A stretch of DNA of 64,000 nucleotides from an uncultured Aquimonas sp. (GCF_937888285.1 NZ_CALART010000011.1:186001-250000), one strand, 5' to 3'. Positions 32,970 to 42,427 are shown, numbered from the stretch's first letter. Notes: generated from the sequence alone by a model not told the origin. Numbers and translations are program-made.

Positions 32970-33926
32970 ATGCCTGCCACCGCCCGAACGGCCGCGATCC
33001 TACCCGAGGCGAGCCGCAGCGCCCTCAGCGCCGCGCTTGCCCAGGTCAATGCCCTGGTGCTGGGCAAGCCGCGCGAGGTCGAGCTGGCCTTTGCCTGCCT
33101 GCTCGCCGGCGGTCATCTGCTGGTCGAGGATCTGCCGGGCCTCGGCAAAACCACCCTGGCGCGCGCGCTGGCGGCGACGCTGGGCCTCGAGTTCCAGCGC
33201 CTGCAGTTCACTGCCGACCTGCTGCCCTCCGACATCCTTGGTGTGTCGGTCTACGAGGCCGAGCAACGCGGCTTCCGCTTCCACCCGGGCCCGGTGTTCA
33301 CGCAGCTGCTGCTGGCCGACGAGATCAACCGCGCACCGCCGCGCACGCAGAGCGCGCTGCTGGAGGCCATGGCCGAGCAGCAGGTCACCATCGACGGCAG
33401 CTGCCACGCGCTGCCGCACCCCTTCTTCGTCATCGCCACGCAGAACCCGGTGGATCTGTCGGGCACCTTTCCCCTGCCCGACTCGCAGCTCGACCGCTTC
33501 CTGCTGCGAGTGTCGATGGGCTATCCGCAGGCCGAATTCGAGCGCGCCATGCTGGCCGGCGCGGATCGCCGCGAGCTGATCCAGCGCAGCGCGCCGCAGC
33601 TGTCGGCACAGGACGTGCTGGCCCTGCGCGAGGCGGTGAGCGCCGTACATGCCTCGGACGCGCTGGTCGACTACGTGCAGCGTCTGCTTGCCGCCAGCCG
33701 CAGCTTCGTCGGCCTGCGGGTCGGCCTGTCGCCACGCGCGGGCTTGGCGCTGTTGCGCGCGGCACGCGCGCACGCCCTGCTGGCCGGGCGCGCGCACGTC
33801 CTGCCGGAGGACGTGCAGTCCCTGTTCGTCGAGGCCACCGCGCACCGGCTGGTGGTGGAGTCTGGCCGCGGCAGCCCGGAAGACCTCGCGCGCCGGCTGC
33901 TCGCCGCGGTCGCGGTCGAAGCCTGA
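32970..33926 (+). CDS. MoxR-family AAA+ ATPase
   Basis: A 318-residue ATPase: Walker A is DLPGLGKTTLARALA, Walker B LLLADEINRAPPRTQSALLEAM, and the sensor ATQNPVDLSGTFPLPDSQLDRF, all classic for MoxR. MoxR proteins act as chaperones with VWA or DUF58 partners. It heads a three-gene unit with DUF58 and TgpA, found in many bacteria and linked to envelope stress or surface protein maturation. The start at 32970 fits the family N-terminus; the longer upstream frame covers the divergent gene. Confidence 0.95.
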   Translation: MPATARTAAILPEASRSALSAALAQVNALVLGKPREVELAFACLLAGGHLLVEDLPGLGKTTLARALAATLGLEFQRLQFTADLLPSDILGVSVYEAEQRGFRFHPGPVFTQLLLADEINRAPPRTQSALLEAMAEQQVTIDGSCHALPHPFFVIATQNPVDLSGTFPLPDSQLDRFLLRVSMGYPQAEFERAMLAGADRRELIQRSAPQLSAQDVLALREAVSAVHASDALVDYVQRLLAASRSFVGLRVGLSPRAGLALLRAARAHALLAGRAHVLPEDVQSLFVEATAHRLVVESGRGSPEDLARRLLAAVAVEA

Positions 33927-33937
33927 GGTCTCCGAAC

Positions 33938-34909
33938 GTGCGCGGCGTGCGGGCGCGGCTGTGGCAGTTCCTGGAGGCGCAGGCCGAGCGTCGCCTGCCG
34001 GCGCTTACCCGCCTGCGCCAGCCGGAGGCGCTGCCGATTGCCATCCACCGCCGCAGGATCTACGTGCTGCCCAGCGGCTTCGGGCTGTTCTTCAGCCTGC
34101 TGCTGCTGGCGATGTTCGTGGGCGCCCTGAACTACAACAACAACCCGGCCCTGATGCTGGTATTCCTGATCGCCTCCAGCGTCCATACCGCCCTGCTGCG
34201 CGGATGGCTGGGCCTGCTGGGCCTGCGGCTGGTCGAAGTGTCCGCCCCTCCCGTGCATGCCGGCGAATCCACCGAGCTGCGGCTGCGCTTCGAAGGCGAG
34301 GGCTCCCGCATCCGCCGCGGCCTGCGCGTCGAGCGTGCAGGGCAGGGGCAAGTGTTCGAGGTGCTGCCCGAGCGCTACGCCAGTCCAGCCCTGCCCTACG
34401 ACACATCGACCCGCGGCCTGCATCCGATCGGTCGCATCAAGCTGTCGACGCGCTGGCCGCTCGGCCTGTTCGTGGCCTGGAGCTGGCTGAACCCGCAGGG
34501 CGAGGTGCTGGTGTATCCGCGCCTGGAGCCGCAGGCGCCGCCCTTGCCCGGGGACGGCAGCCTCAGCGGCCAGCGCCGGCAGCGCAGCCCCAGCGAGGAG
34601 GTTCACGGCCTGCGTGAACACCGCCAGGGCGACCCGCTGCGGCTGATGGCCTGGAAGCGCAGCGCCCAGCTCGGTCGCCTGATCGTGCGCGAGTTCGAAA
34701 GCCCGGCCGGCATCGAGGTCCGCCTTGACTACGCCCAGCTGCTGCACCTGCCGGCCGAGCTGCGGATCCAGCGTCTGGCGCGCTGGCTGGTCGAGGCCGA
34801 GCGCCGCGGCCTGCGCTCGGAGCTGATCCTGCCCGGCGAGCACATCGGCCCGGGCCGCGGCGAAGCCCACCTGCATGCGGGCCTGCGCGCCCTGGCCCTG
34901 CTGCCGTGA
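33938..34909 (+). CDS. DUF58 domain protein
   Basis: A 323-residue protein: two membrane helices (about residues 45-90, GFGLFFSLLLLAMFVGALNY and the next) followed by a DUF58 domain with the diagnostic VHGLREHRQGDPLRLMAWKRSA and RLIVREFES. DUF58 proteins have a VWA-like fold and are clients or partners of MoxR. The start is taken at GTG 33938, 11 bp after moxR; no ATG is available. The stop overlaps the tgpA GTG by 4 bp (GTGA). Confidence 0.9.
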   Translation: MRGVRARLWQFLEAQAERRLPALTRLRQPEALPIAIHRRRIYVLPSGFGLFFSLLLLAMFVGALNYNNNPALMLVFLIASSVHTALLRGWLGLLGLRLVEVSAPPVHAGESTELRLRFEGEGSRIRRGLRVERAGQGQVFEVLPERYASPALPYDTSTRGLHPIGRIKLSTRWPLGLFVAWSWLNPQGEVLVYPRLEPQAPPLPGDGSLSGQRRQRSPSEEVHGLREHRQGDPLRLMAWKRSAQLGRLIVREFESPAGIEVRLDYAQLLHLPAELRIQRLARWLVEAERRGLRSELILPGEHIGPGRGEAHLHAGLRALALLP

Positions 34910-36933
34910 GCGTGCTGGTCGCGAGGATCAACCGGACGCTCCTCGGCGGCAACCCGCGGCCGCGCCTGCCAATCGCGGTCTTCGCCTGGTGTGCGGCCGC
35001 CGGCCTGATGGCCCTCTTGCCGCTGGGCCTTCATCTGGAGGGCTGGCTGGGCCCCCTGCTGTTGCTGCTGGCCCTGGCCGGTGCTGGCGCCGGCCTGCGC
35101 GGCGCCCACATCCCCGCCTGGCTGCGCCTGCTGTTGACTCTCGGCGTGGCCGGGCTGGTCCTCTATACCTACGGCTTCCGTTTCGGTCGCGACACCGGCG
35201 CCGGCCTGCTCGCCACGATGCTTGCGCTGAAGCTGCTGGAAACCCACAGCCTGCGTGACGCGCGCAGCCTGCTGAGCTTCAGCCTGTTCGCGATCATGGC
35301 GGCCTTTCTGCAAGATCAGGGACCCTTGACCCTGGTGCTGGCGCTGATCGCGGCGGTGCTGATCCTGACCTCGCTCGCAAGAGCCAGCGAACTCGAGACC
35401 GGCGCGCCTGCGGAAGCGCCGGGACTCGCCCGACGCCTGCGCGCCACCGGGCTGCTGATGCTGCTGTCGCTGCCGCTGGCGTTCGTCGGGTTCCTGCTGT
35501 TCCCGCGACTGGCGCAGCCGCTGTGGGGGCTGCCTGGCAATGCCGGCGAAGCGCGTACGGGCCTCAGCGAGTCGATGGCGCCGGGCGATATCAGCGCGCT
35601 GTTCATCGACGACACGCCGGTCCTGCGGGTGAACTTCAGCAGCCGACGACCGGAGCCCAATGAGCTGTACTGGCGCGGGCCCGTGCTCAGCGAGTTCGAC
35701 GGCCGCGCCTGGACCGTTTCGGCGTGGCTGCGCCAGTATGAGGCGCCGGCGCTGGAGCCCGGGGCAGAGTGGCTCGAGTATGAACTGATCCAGGAGCCCA
35801 CCGATCGCCGCTGGGTGCTGGCGCTGGACGTACCGGGCGACCCGCTCGACGCGACCGCCGACAACCCGCTGCGGTTGAACCGCGACCGCAGCCTGATTGC
35901 CCAGCGACCGCTGGCCGCGCTCAGCCGCCATCGCCTGCGCTCGGCGCCGGACGCGCGCTTCGATGCCGATCTGCCGCGCCAGCTCCGTCAGCAGTTCGTG
36001 GCCCTGCCCGGCGGCTACAACCCGCGCACCGCCGAGCTGGTGGCCGGCTGGCGCGCGCGCGGTCTCGACGAGGCGCAGCTGGTACGCGAGGCGCTGGAAC
36101 GCTTCAACCGCGAGTTCACCTACACGCTGCTGCCTCCGCCTCTGGGCCGCGACAGCGTCGACGACTTCCTGTTCGAGACGCGCGAGGGCTACTGCGAGCA
36201 CTTCGCCTCGGCCTTCACGGTGATGATGCGCATGGCCGGGATTCCGGCGCGCGTGGTCACCGGCTACCACGGCGGCTTCCACAACGCGATGGGTGACTAC
36301 GTGCTGGTGCGCCAGTCCGACGCCCACGCCTGGAGCGAAATCTGGATGCAGGGCCGCGGCTGGGTGCGCATCGACCCGACGGCGGCGGTGGCGCCAGAGC
36401 GAATCCGCAGCGGCGAAGGGCTCGGCGGCAGCAACACCCGCAGTAGTTTCACCGTGCTGGGCACGCTGCTCGACTCGGTTGACTGGCTGCGACACGGCTG
36501 GAACACGGTCATCCTCGGCTTCAATGCCGCGCGCCAGCGCAGCCTGCTGCTCAGCCTTGGCGTTGACGCCTCGGACTGGCGCGAGGTCGGCCTGGCCCTG
36601 CTCGCCGCTTTCGGTCTGGCGCTGGCTGCGACCCTGTGGCTGGTGCTGCGCGGCGGCAATCGGCCCGCCGACCCCCTGGTCGCCGCCTGGCTGCGCTTTT
36701 GCGCGCGGCTGGCGCGGCGCGGGGTGGTGCGTGCGCCGCACGAAGCGCCGCTGGCGTACGGCGAGCGCGCGGCGAGGGCCCTGCCCCCTCTGGCCGAGGA
36801 TCTGCGCCGACTCAGTCGGGATTACAGTGACCAGCGCTACGCTGCCGAAGTCGATGAGCAGGCTCGCAGAGCCTTGATCCACGCCCTGCGAAGCTTCCGG
36901 CCACGTCGACTCCGGACGCAGCGCAACCGCTGA
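34906..36933 (+). CDS. tgpA: TgpA-like membrane transglutaminase
   Basis: A 675-residue protein: about six N-terminal membrane helices (to about residue 200), a large periplasmic part with a transglutaminase-like core, one more helix (about 560-585) and a cytoplasmic tail. The triad is Cys in REGYCEHFASAFTVMMR, His in DAHAWSEIW, and Asp in WVRIDPTAAV. TgpA of Pseudomonas aeruginosa is essential or important for envelope integrity. It starts with GTG overlapping the DUF58 stop, so it is co-translated with it. Confidence 0.93.
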   Translation: MSVLVARINRTLLGGNPRPRLPIAVFAWCAAAGLMALLPLGLHLEGWLGPLLLLLALAGAGAGLRGAHIPAWLRLLLTLGVAGLVLYTYGFRFGRDTGAGLLATMLALKLLETHSLRDARSLLSFSLFAIMAAFLQDQGPLTLVLALIAAVLILTSLARASELETGAPAEAPGLARRLRATGLLMLLSLPLAFVGFLLFPRLAQPLWGLPGNAGEARTGLSESMAPGDISALFIDDTPVLRVNFSSRRPEPNELYWRGPVLSEFDGRAWTVSAWLRQYEAPALEPGAEWLEYELIQEPTDRRWVLALDVPGDPLDATADNPLRLNRDRSLIAQRPLAALSRHRLRSAPDARFDADLPRQLRQQFVALPGGYNPRTAELVAGWRARGLDEAQLVREALERFNREFTYTLLPPPLGRDSVDDFLFETREGYCEHFASAFTVMMRMAGIPARVVTGYHGGFHNAMGDYVLVRQSDAHAWSEIWMQGRGWVRIDPTAAVAPERIRSGEGLGGSNTRSSFTVLGTLLDSVDWLRHGWNTVILGFNAARQRSLLLSLGVDASDWREVGLALLAAFGLALAATLWLVLRGGNRPADPLVAAWLRFCARLARRGVVRAPHEAPLAYGERAARALPPLAEDLRRLSRDYSDQRYAAEVDEQARRALIHALRSFRPRRLRTQRNR

Positions 36934-36971
36934 TCCGACCGCCAACCCAGCGCCACCCACGGAGCATCGCC

Positions 36972-37484
36972 ATGCGCACTCGTCTTCGATTGGCAATTCC
37001 ACTTCTCACAGCCCTGGGCCTCGGCGCCTGCGCCACGGGCCCCGCGCCAATCCGCGGCGAGTTCAGCGCCATCAGCCCGGAACAGGCGAGCGCGCAGGGC
37101 GCGCCAGGTGCCAGCGTGCGCTGGGGCGGCAGCCTGATCGCGGTCGAGCCGGAGTCCGCGCGCACCTGCTTCGTCGTGCTGTCGCGTCCGCTCGACGCGA
37201 GCGGACGGCCGCAGCGCAAGCGCGAGGTCACCGACGGCCGCTTCATCGCCTGCCGCGGAGGCTTCTACGACCCCGCGCTATTCGCCGAGGGCCGCGATGT
37301 CACCTTCACCGGCCGAGTCGGCGGTTTCGAAGAACGCAGCATCGGCGCCTATCCATTCAAGTATCCGAAGCTGGACGCCGAGGTCGTCTATCTGTGGGAA
37401 GAGCGCGAGGAGCGCATCGACCCGCGCTACGCCTATCCCTATCGCTCGCCCTACTGGGGTCCGTGGTGGCGACCGTTCTGGTGA
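36972..37484 (+). CDS. slp: Slp family outer-membrane lipoprotein
   Basis: A 170-residue lipoprotein with lipobox LGAC (Cys20). The body matches Slp: VRWGGSLIAVEPESARTCFVVLSRPL near the start, RFIACRGGFYDPALFAEGRDVTFTGRV in the middle and KYPKLDAEVVYLWEE near the end. The C-terminus is Tyr/Pro/Trp-rich. Slp proteins are induced in carbon starvation in E. coli; the molecular job is unknown. It lies 38 bp after tgpA and is ended by a strong terminator. Confidence 0.93.
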   Translation: MRTRLRLAIPLLTALGLGACATGPAPIRGEFSAISPEQASAQGAPGASVRWGGSLIAVEPESARTCFVVLSRPLDASGRPQRKREVTDGRFIACRGGFYDPALFAEGRDVTFTGRVGGFEERSIGAYPFKYPKLDAEVVYLWEEREERIDPRYAYPYRSPYWGPWWRPFW

Positions 37485-37507
37485 GCATCGACGCATGCTG
37501 AAAACAG

Positions 37508-37533
37508 AAACCCCGGCCATGAGCCGGGGTTTT
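37508..37533. terminator. Bidirectional terminator between slp and folE2
   Basis: AAACCCCGGC pairs with GCCGGGGTTT around CATGA, with T/A runs at both ends (TTTT on plus). It lies between convergent genes and can stop both transcripts. Confidence 0.9.
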
Positions 37534-37556
37534 CCGTTTGTGCTTGAGAACGTCGA

Positions 37557-38567
37557 TCAGTGGTGATCGGACAGCCGGCCGATCCAGTCGAGGCCGCTGG
37601 CGTAGCCGCCGGGCACGCCCTTGACCGCCACTGCCACCGCGTTGTGCGGATGCAGACTCTCATAGTGCGAGGCGCGCACCCAGAAATCGGCAATACGCTC
37701 GTCGGCATTGAGCGCGGCCTGCATGCGCCGGGCAGCGTCCTCGCAGAACATCAGGTTCTCGCCGTTCAACAGCGCGAAGGCCTGCTCGTCCTCGCGCTTC
37801 ACCGCCGACTGCACCGGCGTCTTCAGCGCGTCCTCGATGCGGTCGATCACATCGATGATCGGGAAGTTGGCGAAGGACGGCAGCAGGCGCACGCGCACCT
37901 CGGCGGTCGAACGCTGGCTGTGCGGCGTGGCACGAATCCCGCGCTCGGTGCCAAGCCATGCCAGCACGGCTTCGCGCTCGACGCCGGCACCGGCCGGGAA
38001 GTCGGTCTGGAACTGCTCCTGGATCAGCTGCCGCGCCAGCGCTGCCGAACAGGGGCAGGTGCTGGAGTAGGGGATCTGCACCGACAGCTCGACCTGGAAC
38101 TGGCCGTGTTCCATCAGGCCGGTGATCACGCAGGGGTAGCTCTTCCAGCCGGAGTTGTCGCTCTTCAGCGCGCGCCGGCGCACCAGGTGCTCGAACTCGA
38201 CGCGCACGAAAGCGCGGTCGGACAGATCGGCGTGCGACTCCAGGAAATCCTTCAGCAGCCGTCGCAGGCTGGTCGGCGACAGCGCCTCGTTCGACAGGGT
38301 CTTGTCGACGTGGAGGTAAAGCCGTGACATGTGGATGCCGCGCACGTCGGGGCGCTTGAGATTCACGAAGGCGGTGACGCGTGCGCCGCTGGTCACCGAC
38401 TTGCCGTCGGCAGCGGCGATGCTCACCGGCACTTCGATCTGGCCCATACCCACCCAGTCCAGCACGCCGGCAACGGCGGGCTTGGCCTCGGAGGCGATGT
38501 CGGGCATCGCCCGTACGGCGTTGTCTGCAATGGGTGGGGACACAGGTGTCTCCTCGTAATCGGTCAT
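37557..38567 (-). CDS. folE2: GTP cyclohydrolase FolE2 (type IB)
   Basis: A 336-residue enzyme of the COG1469 family that makes dihydroneopterin triphosphate from GTP, an alternative to FolE that works with metals other than zinc. The key Cys is in PYSSTCPCSAALARQLIQEQF; the LMFCEDAARRMQ and HYESLHPHNAVAVAVKG segments are also family marks. The start at 38567 (MTDYEE) is chosen over a GTG 18 bases upstream. No Zur-type operator was recognised in the 201-base upstream gap. Together with pabB/pabC it points to full folate synthesis. Confidence 0.93.
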   Translation of the reverse strand: MTDYEETPVSPPIADNAVRAMPDIASEAKPAVAGVLDWVGMGQIEVPVSIAAADGKSVTSGARVTAFVNLKRPDVRGIHMSRLYLHVDKTLSNEALSPTSLRRLLKDFLESHADLSDRAFVRVEFEHLVRRRALKSDNSGWKSYPCVITGLMEHGQFQVELSVQIPYSSTCPCSAALARQLIQEQFQTDFPAGAGVEREAVLAWLGTERGIRATPHSQRSTAEVRVRLLPSFANFPIIDVIDRIEDALKTPVQSAVKREDEQAFALLNGENLMFCEDAARRMQAALNADERIADFWVRASHYESLHPHNAVAVAVKGVPGGYASGLDWIGRLSDHH

Positions 38568-38768
38568 GGGGTTGGCCGGCTGCACCTTAGGTGGGGGGCT
38601 GTCGCCTTCACGTCAAGCCTTCACGATCGTGCATGCACATTTGGCGCGGATCGGAAGGCACCACGGCGCCGGGCAGGATCGGCGTACCAGGGACTGCGGA
38701 CGACTATACCCGCCCCAAGCTGAGTGCTCGCGCACGCTCGCGACAACAGTGTGTCGCGGGAAGCCCGC

Positions 38769-39569
38769 TCAACCCGGCAGCGGCGCACTGCCGCGGGCGG
38801 CGCGCCACAGGGAGAGCATCAGGCCGAAACCGCGCGGCGCCGCCGGCTCGCCATGCCGGACCAGTCGCTCCAGCTGCCAGCCCAGCACCGCACTCTGCAG
38901 AGCCCGCGGCCGTGCGCTGCGGGGGCGCACCGAGGGCTGCACAGCGCGCAACTCCTCCGCGAAGTCACGGGCGAAGGCAGCGCGCGGCGCGCGCTTGTCA
39001 GGCTCGGCCAGATGCGCCGGCGCCAGCCCATGGCGGGCCAGCAGATTGCGCGGCAGGCGCGCCTGCGCGTGATGGCCGATGGCCGCGCGCTGCTGACGAC
39101 GCAGCAGCAGTTCGATCGCGATCAGCGACTCCGCGCTGTCGCCGCCGAACATGGCGCGCTCGAGCTGATCGAAGGCGGACGCCAAGGGGCGCAGCGCCGC
39201 CAGCGCCTGCGTGACCGAGCCGGGCGCCAGTTCGCGCTCGACCAGCTCCAGCGCGGCACGCGGCAGACCGCGCCAGAGCGCGGCATCGGCCGCGCGTGCC
39301 GACGGCAGGTCGAAGAAAGCCTGCACCAGCGGATGACGCCCCTCGCCGCGGGCGCCGCGCTCCAGCTCCTCGGCCCACCAGCCGAGTTTGGTCTGGGCGA
39401 TGAAGGGCTCGGAGAGTTCGAAGCAGGCCTCCTCGATCTCGTCCTGCAGCGCGTACCAGAGCGCGATGCGATCGCGCTGCGCGGCCGGCAGGAAGATCAT
39501 CTGCAGGGCCAGCTCGGGACGGCGCGACTCCAGCTTCTGGAGCTGCGCCTGCAGGCTGGCCTCGCTCAT
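38769..39569 (-). CDS. Squalene/phytoene synthase-like protein, divergent active site
   Basis: A 266-residue all-helical protein with the general pattern of the squalene/phytoene synthase family: a helix with QDEIEEACFE where enzymes have the first DxxxD, then AQTKLGWWAEELERGARGEGRHPLVQAF, and LPRNLLARHGLAPAHL near the C-terminal half. Both Asp-rich motifs are degraded (the first reads D-x-x-x-E and the second is absent), so a head-to-head prenyl condensation is doubtful. No other carotenoid or hopanoid gene is nearby. It overlaps the HAD phosphatase stop by 4 bp. Confidence 0.75.
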   Translation of the reverse strand: MSEASLQAQLQKLESRRPELALQMIFLPAAQRDRIALWYALQDEIEEACFELSEPFIAQTKLGWWAEELERGARGEGRHPLVQAFFDLPSARAADAALWRGLPRAALELVERELAPGSVTQALAALRPLASAFDQLERAMFGGDSAESLIAIELLLRRQQRAAIGHHAQARLPRNLLARHGLAPAHLAEPDKRAPRAAFARDFAEELRAVQPSVRPRSARPRALQSAVLGWQLERLVRHGEPAAPRGFGLMLSLWRAARGSAPLPG

Positions 39570-40234
39570 GCCGCGCGCTCCCGCAGCAGGGGCTCGTCGA
39601 GCAGGTGGGCGGGCGCGCTGATCACCCGCTGCGCGCCCCAGGCCGCCGGCGGATGCGCCGGGTCGTAATAGCCCCAGTCGACGGCAATGCCGCGCATGCC
39701 GGCCGCGTGGGCGGCCTCGATGTCGCGCGGGTCATCGCCCAGGTAGAGGCTGGCGGCGGGCGCGGCCTCGATGCGCCGGCAGGCTTCGATCAGGGGCAAA
39801 GGATGCGGCTTGCGCTGCGGCAGGCTGTCGCCGCCGATCAGCACCGCGCAGCGCGGCAACAGGCCCAGTGCCTCGCACAGCGGGCGCGCGAGGCCCTCGG
39901 CCTTGTTGGTGACGATGCCCCAGCGCAGGCCCTGTGCCTCGATCGCATCGAGCAGGGTCGCCACACCGGGGAACAGGCGCGAATGCGCGGCCACGGATTC
40001 GGCGTACACGCCGAGGAACTCCGCCAGCGTGGACTCATCCTCCGGCGTGAATCCCGGCAGCGCAGCACCCAGCATGGCGCGCGCGCCGCGCGAGACGAAG
40101 GGCCGGAACGGCGCCATCGAGAAATCTTCAAGCCCGCGCCGGGCGCGCAGCACGTTGGCCGCGTGCAGAAGATCGGCCGCGCTGTCGACCAGGGTGCCGT
40201 CAAGATCGAACAGCACCGCCCCACGCTCAGCCAC
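39566..40234 (-). CDS. HAD phosphatase, Gph/MupP-like
   Basis: A 222-residue haloacid-dehalogenase hydrolase: motif I VLFDLDGTLVDS, motif II GIVTNK, motif III/IV KPHPLPLIEACRR and YLGDDPRDIEAA. In pseudomonads the gene next to ubiG encodes MupP, a MurNAc-6-phosphate phosphatase of the peptidoglycan recycling bypass; phosphoglycolate phosphatase is the other option. The gene starts with GTG and overlaps ubiG by 8 bp and the following gene by 4 bp. Confidence 0.88.
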   Translation of the reverse strand: MAERGAVLFDLDGTLVDSAADLLHAANVLRARRGLEDFSMAPFRPFVSRGARAMLGAALPGFTPEDESTLAEFLGVYAESVAAHSRLFPGVATLLDAIEAQGLRWGIVTNKAEGLARPLCEALGLLPRCAVLIGGDSLPQRKPHPLPLIEACRRIEAAPAASLYLGDDPRDIEAAHAAGMRGIAVDWGYYDPAHPPAAWGAQRVISAPAHLLDEPLLRERAA

Positions 40235-40970
40235 GGCCGGCCTCCGGCGTGAAGGCGCAGGCGAGGTAGTTGACCTGGGTGTGGCCGCCCACCGTCGCCG
40301 AGCGGGTGAGCGGGTTGTAGTGCAGGCCGCTCACGTCCTCCAGCTCCAGCCCGGCGCCGCGGATCGCGCCGGCCAGCTCGGAGGGGCGTATGAACTGCGC
40401 ATAGCGGTGGGTGCCACGCGGCAGCAGGCGCATCACGTACTCGGCGCCGACAATCGCAAGCCCGAAGGCCGCAGGCGTGCGGTTGAGCGTCGACAGGAAC
40501 AGCCGGCCGCCGGGCTTCAGCAGGCGCGCGCAGGCCTCGACCACGGAGGCGGGATCGGGCACGTGTTCGAGCATTTCCATGCAGGTGATGACATCGAAGC
40601 GCGCGGGACACTCCTCGGCCAGCGACTCCACCGACTGTTCGCGATAGTCGACCTTGAGGCCCGATTCGTAGAGGTGCAGACGCGCAGCCTCCAGCACTTC
40701 AGGCGACAGGTCGAGGGCAGTGACGCGAGCGCCTCGCGACGCCAGCGCCTCGGACAGCAGCCCGCCGCCGCAGCCGACGTCCAGCACCTCGGCGCCGTCC
40801 AGCTTCACGCGCTCGGCGACGTAACCCAGGCGCGCGGGGTTCAGGTCATGCAGCGGGCGGGCCTCGCCGTTCGGGTCCCACCAGCGCGCAGCCAGCTGGC
40901 CGAAGCGCGCGAGCTCGGCGGGGTCGACGTTCTCGCGGCGCGAGCTGTGATTTGCAGCGGGGAGGTTCAT
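40227..40970 (-). CDS. ubiG: Ubiquinone biosynthesis O-methyltransferase
   Basis: A 247-residue AdoMet methyltransferase performing both O-methylations of ubiquinone synthesis. ARFGQLAARWWDPNGEARPLHDLNP is the UbiG start; LDVGCGGGLLSEALA is motif I; CMEMLEHVPDPASVV is motif post-I/II; and LFLSTLNRTPAAFGLAI is also typical. It is in the mtaD-ubiG-HAD order common in pseudomonads and xanthomonads. Confidence 0.97.
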   Translation of the reverse strand: MNLPAANHSSRRENVDPAELARFGQLAARWWDPNGEARPLHDLNPARLGYVAERVKLDGAEVLDVGCGGGLLSEALASRGARVTALDLSPEVLEAARLHLYESGLKVDYREQSVESLAEECPARFDVITCMEMLEHVPDPASVVEACARLLKPGGRLFLSTLNRTPAAFGLAIVGAEYVMRLLPRGTHRYAQFIRPSELAGAIRGAGLELEDVSGLHYNPLTRSATVGGHTQVNYLACAFTPEAGRG

Positions 40971-41025
40971 CAGTGACTCCAGTGCGCGATCGGAGCAGGG
41001 CTCAGACCCGTTCGCCCGCGCAAAT

Positions 41026-42363
41026 TCAGTGGCGCCGCGGGATCGCGGCGATCCGCGTACGCCATTCGGCCACGCGCGCCATCAAGGCTTCGAGATCGAC
41101 ATCGACCAGCTGGCGATCGCGCAAGCGCGCGCGGCCGTTGATCCAGACATCGCTGACCTGCTGGCGCGCGCCGGCGTAGACCAGCTGCGAGATCACGTTG
41201 TAGAAGGGCTGCGACTCGGGCTGATCCAGATCGACCAGCACGAGGTCCGCGGCCTTGCCGGGCTCGATCGAACCGACTGTCTCTTCCATGCCCATCGCCC
41301 GCGCGCTGCCGAGGGTGGCCATGCGCAGGGCGCTGGGTGCATCGAGGGCGGCAGCGTCCATGGCCACGCCCTTGGCCAGAAGCGCCGCGGTGCGCATCTC
41401 GCCGAACATGTCGAGATCGTTGTTGCTGGCGCAGCCGTCGGTGCCCAGGGCGATGTTGGCGCCGGCGCGACGCAGGGCCTCGATCGGGCAGAAGCCCGAA
41501 GCCAGCTTCAGGTTGGACTCGGGGCAGTGGCCGATCGACACGCCATTGGCCGCGCACAGCTCGATTTCGGCCGGCGTCAGCTGGGTCATGTGGATGGCCA
41601 GCAGCTGCGAGTTCACCAGGCCCAGCCGCTGCAGGCGCGCCAGAGGGCGCTGGCCGTACTGCTTCAGCGAGTCCTCGACCTCCTGCGCGGTCTCATGGAC
41701 ATGGCAGTGCACGACCAGACCCATCTGGTCGGCGAGCAGGCGGATGCGCTCGAAGCTCGCGTCCTTCACCGTGTAGGGCGCATGCGGCACGAAGGCGGTG
41801 TTGACCAGCGCGTCGCCGCGCAGGGCGTCGTGCAGCTCCAGCGCCTTGTCGAAGTACTCGTCGTCGGAGGCCGCCCAGGCGGTGGGGAAATCGATCACCG
41901 GCAGGCCGACGCAGGCGCGGAAGCCCATGCGCCGGTAAGTCGCCGCCGCGGCATCCGGGAAAAAGTAGTTCTCATTGCAGGTGGTGGTGCCGCCGCGCAG
42001 CATCTCGACCACCGCCAGCTCGACGCCGCAGCCGACGAATTCGCAGCCGATCACCGCGCCCTCGACCGGCCAGATGTGCTCGTTCAGCCAGGTCATCAAA
42101 GGCAGGTCGTCGGCGAGGCCGCGCATCAGGGTCATCGGGTTGTGCACATGCACGTTGACCAGGCCGGGAATCAGAGCGGCCTTGGGCCTGCTCACGGTTT
42201 CGCGCGGCGCGTAGCGCGTGCGGGCCTCGGCGATCGGCAGCAGCTCGACAATGCGGCCGGCGTCCACCGCCACGGCGTGCTGCTCCAGCACCACCGCGTG
42301 CGGCTCGACCGGCACCACCCAGCCGGCCTCGATCAGCAGGTCGATCTCACGCATGCGCTCCAT
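41026..42363 (-). CDS. mtaD: 5'-methylthioadenosine/S-adenosylhomocysteine deaminase
   Basis: A 445-residue amidohydrolase of the TRZ/ATZ type. Metal ligands: HVH in LVNVHVHNPMT, His in VVHCHVHETAQE, His in SIGHCPESNLKLASG and Asp in ALGTDGCASNNDLDMFGE. Such enzymes next to ubiG deaminate methylthioadenosine or S-adenosylhomocysteine, taking away methyltransferase by-products, which fits the UbiG neighbour. The start at 42363 (MERMRE) has an in-frame alternative 9 bases in. Confidence 0.93.
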   Translation of the reverse strand: MERMREIDLLIEAGWVVPVEPHAVVLEQHAVAVDAGRIVELLPIAEARTRYAPRETVSRPKAALIPGLVNVHVHNPMTLMRGLADDLPLMTWLNEHIWPVEGAVIGCEFVGCGVELAVVEMLRGGTTTCNENYFFPDAAAATYRRMGFRACVGLPVIDFPTAWAASDDEYFDKALELHDALRGDALVNTAFVPHAPYTVKDASFERIRLLADQMGLVVHCHVHETAQEVEDSLKQYGQRPLARLQRLGLVNSQLLAIHMTQLTPAEIELCAANGVSIGHCPESNLKLASGFCPIEALRRAGANIALGTDGCASNNDLDMFGEMRTAALLAKGVAMDAAALDAPSALRMATLGSARAMGMEETVGSIEPGKAADLVLVDLDQPESQPFYNVISQLVYAGARQQVSDVWINGRARLRDRQLVDVDLEALMARVAEWRTRIAAIPRRH

Positions 42364-42396
42364 GCCTCCCTGACGGTTTCCTGGTGCCCAATAGCA

Positions 42397-42421
42397 CCGA
42401 CCCGGCGCAGGGCCGGGTCGG
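42397..42421 (-). terminator. Hairpin after efp
   Basis: CCGACCCGGC (42397-42406) pairs with GCCGGGTCGG (42412-42421). It starts 7 bases after the efp stop and precedes mtaD. No long T tract follows on the minus strand (TGCTATTGG), so termination may be partial. Confidence 0.6.
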
Positions 42422-42427
42422 AGGGTC

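Noticed and set aside
32933..33937. In-frame upstream extension of the DUF58 gene through moxR
   Set aside because: The sequence is Arg/Pro/Ala-rich noise overlapping the MoxR coding frame; the family start fits the GTG at 33938.
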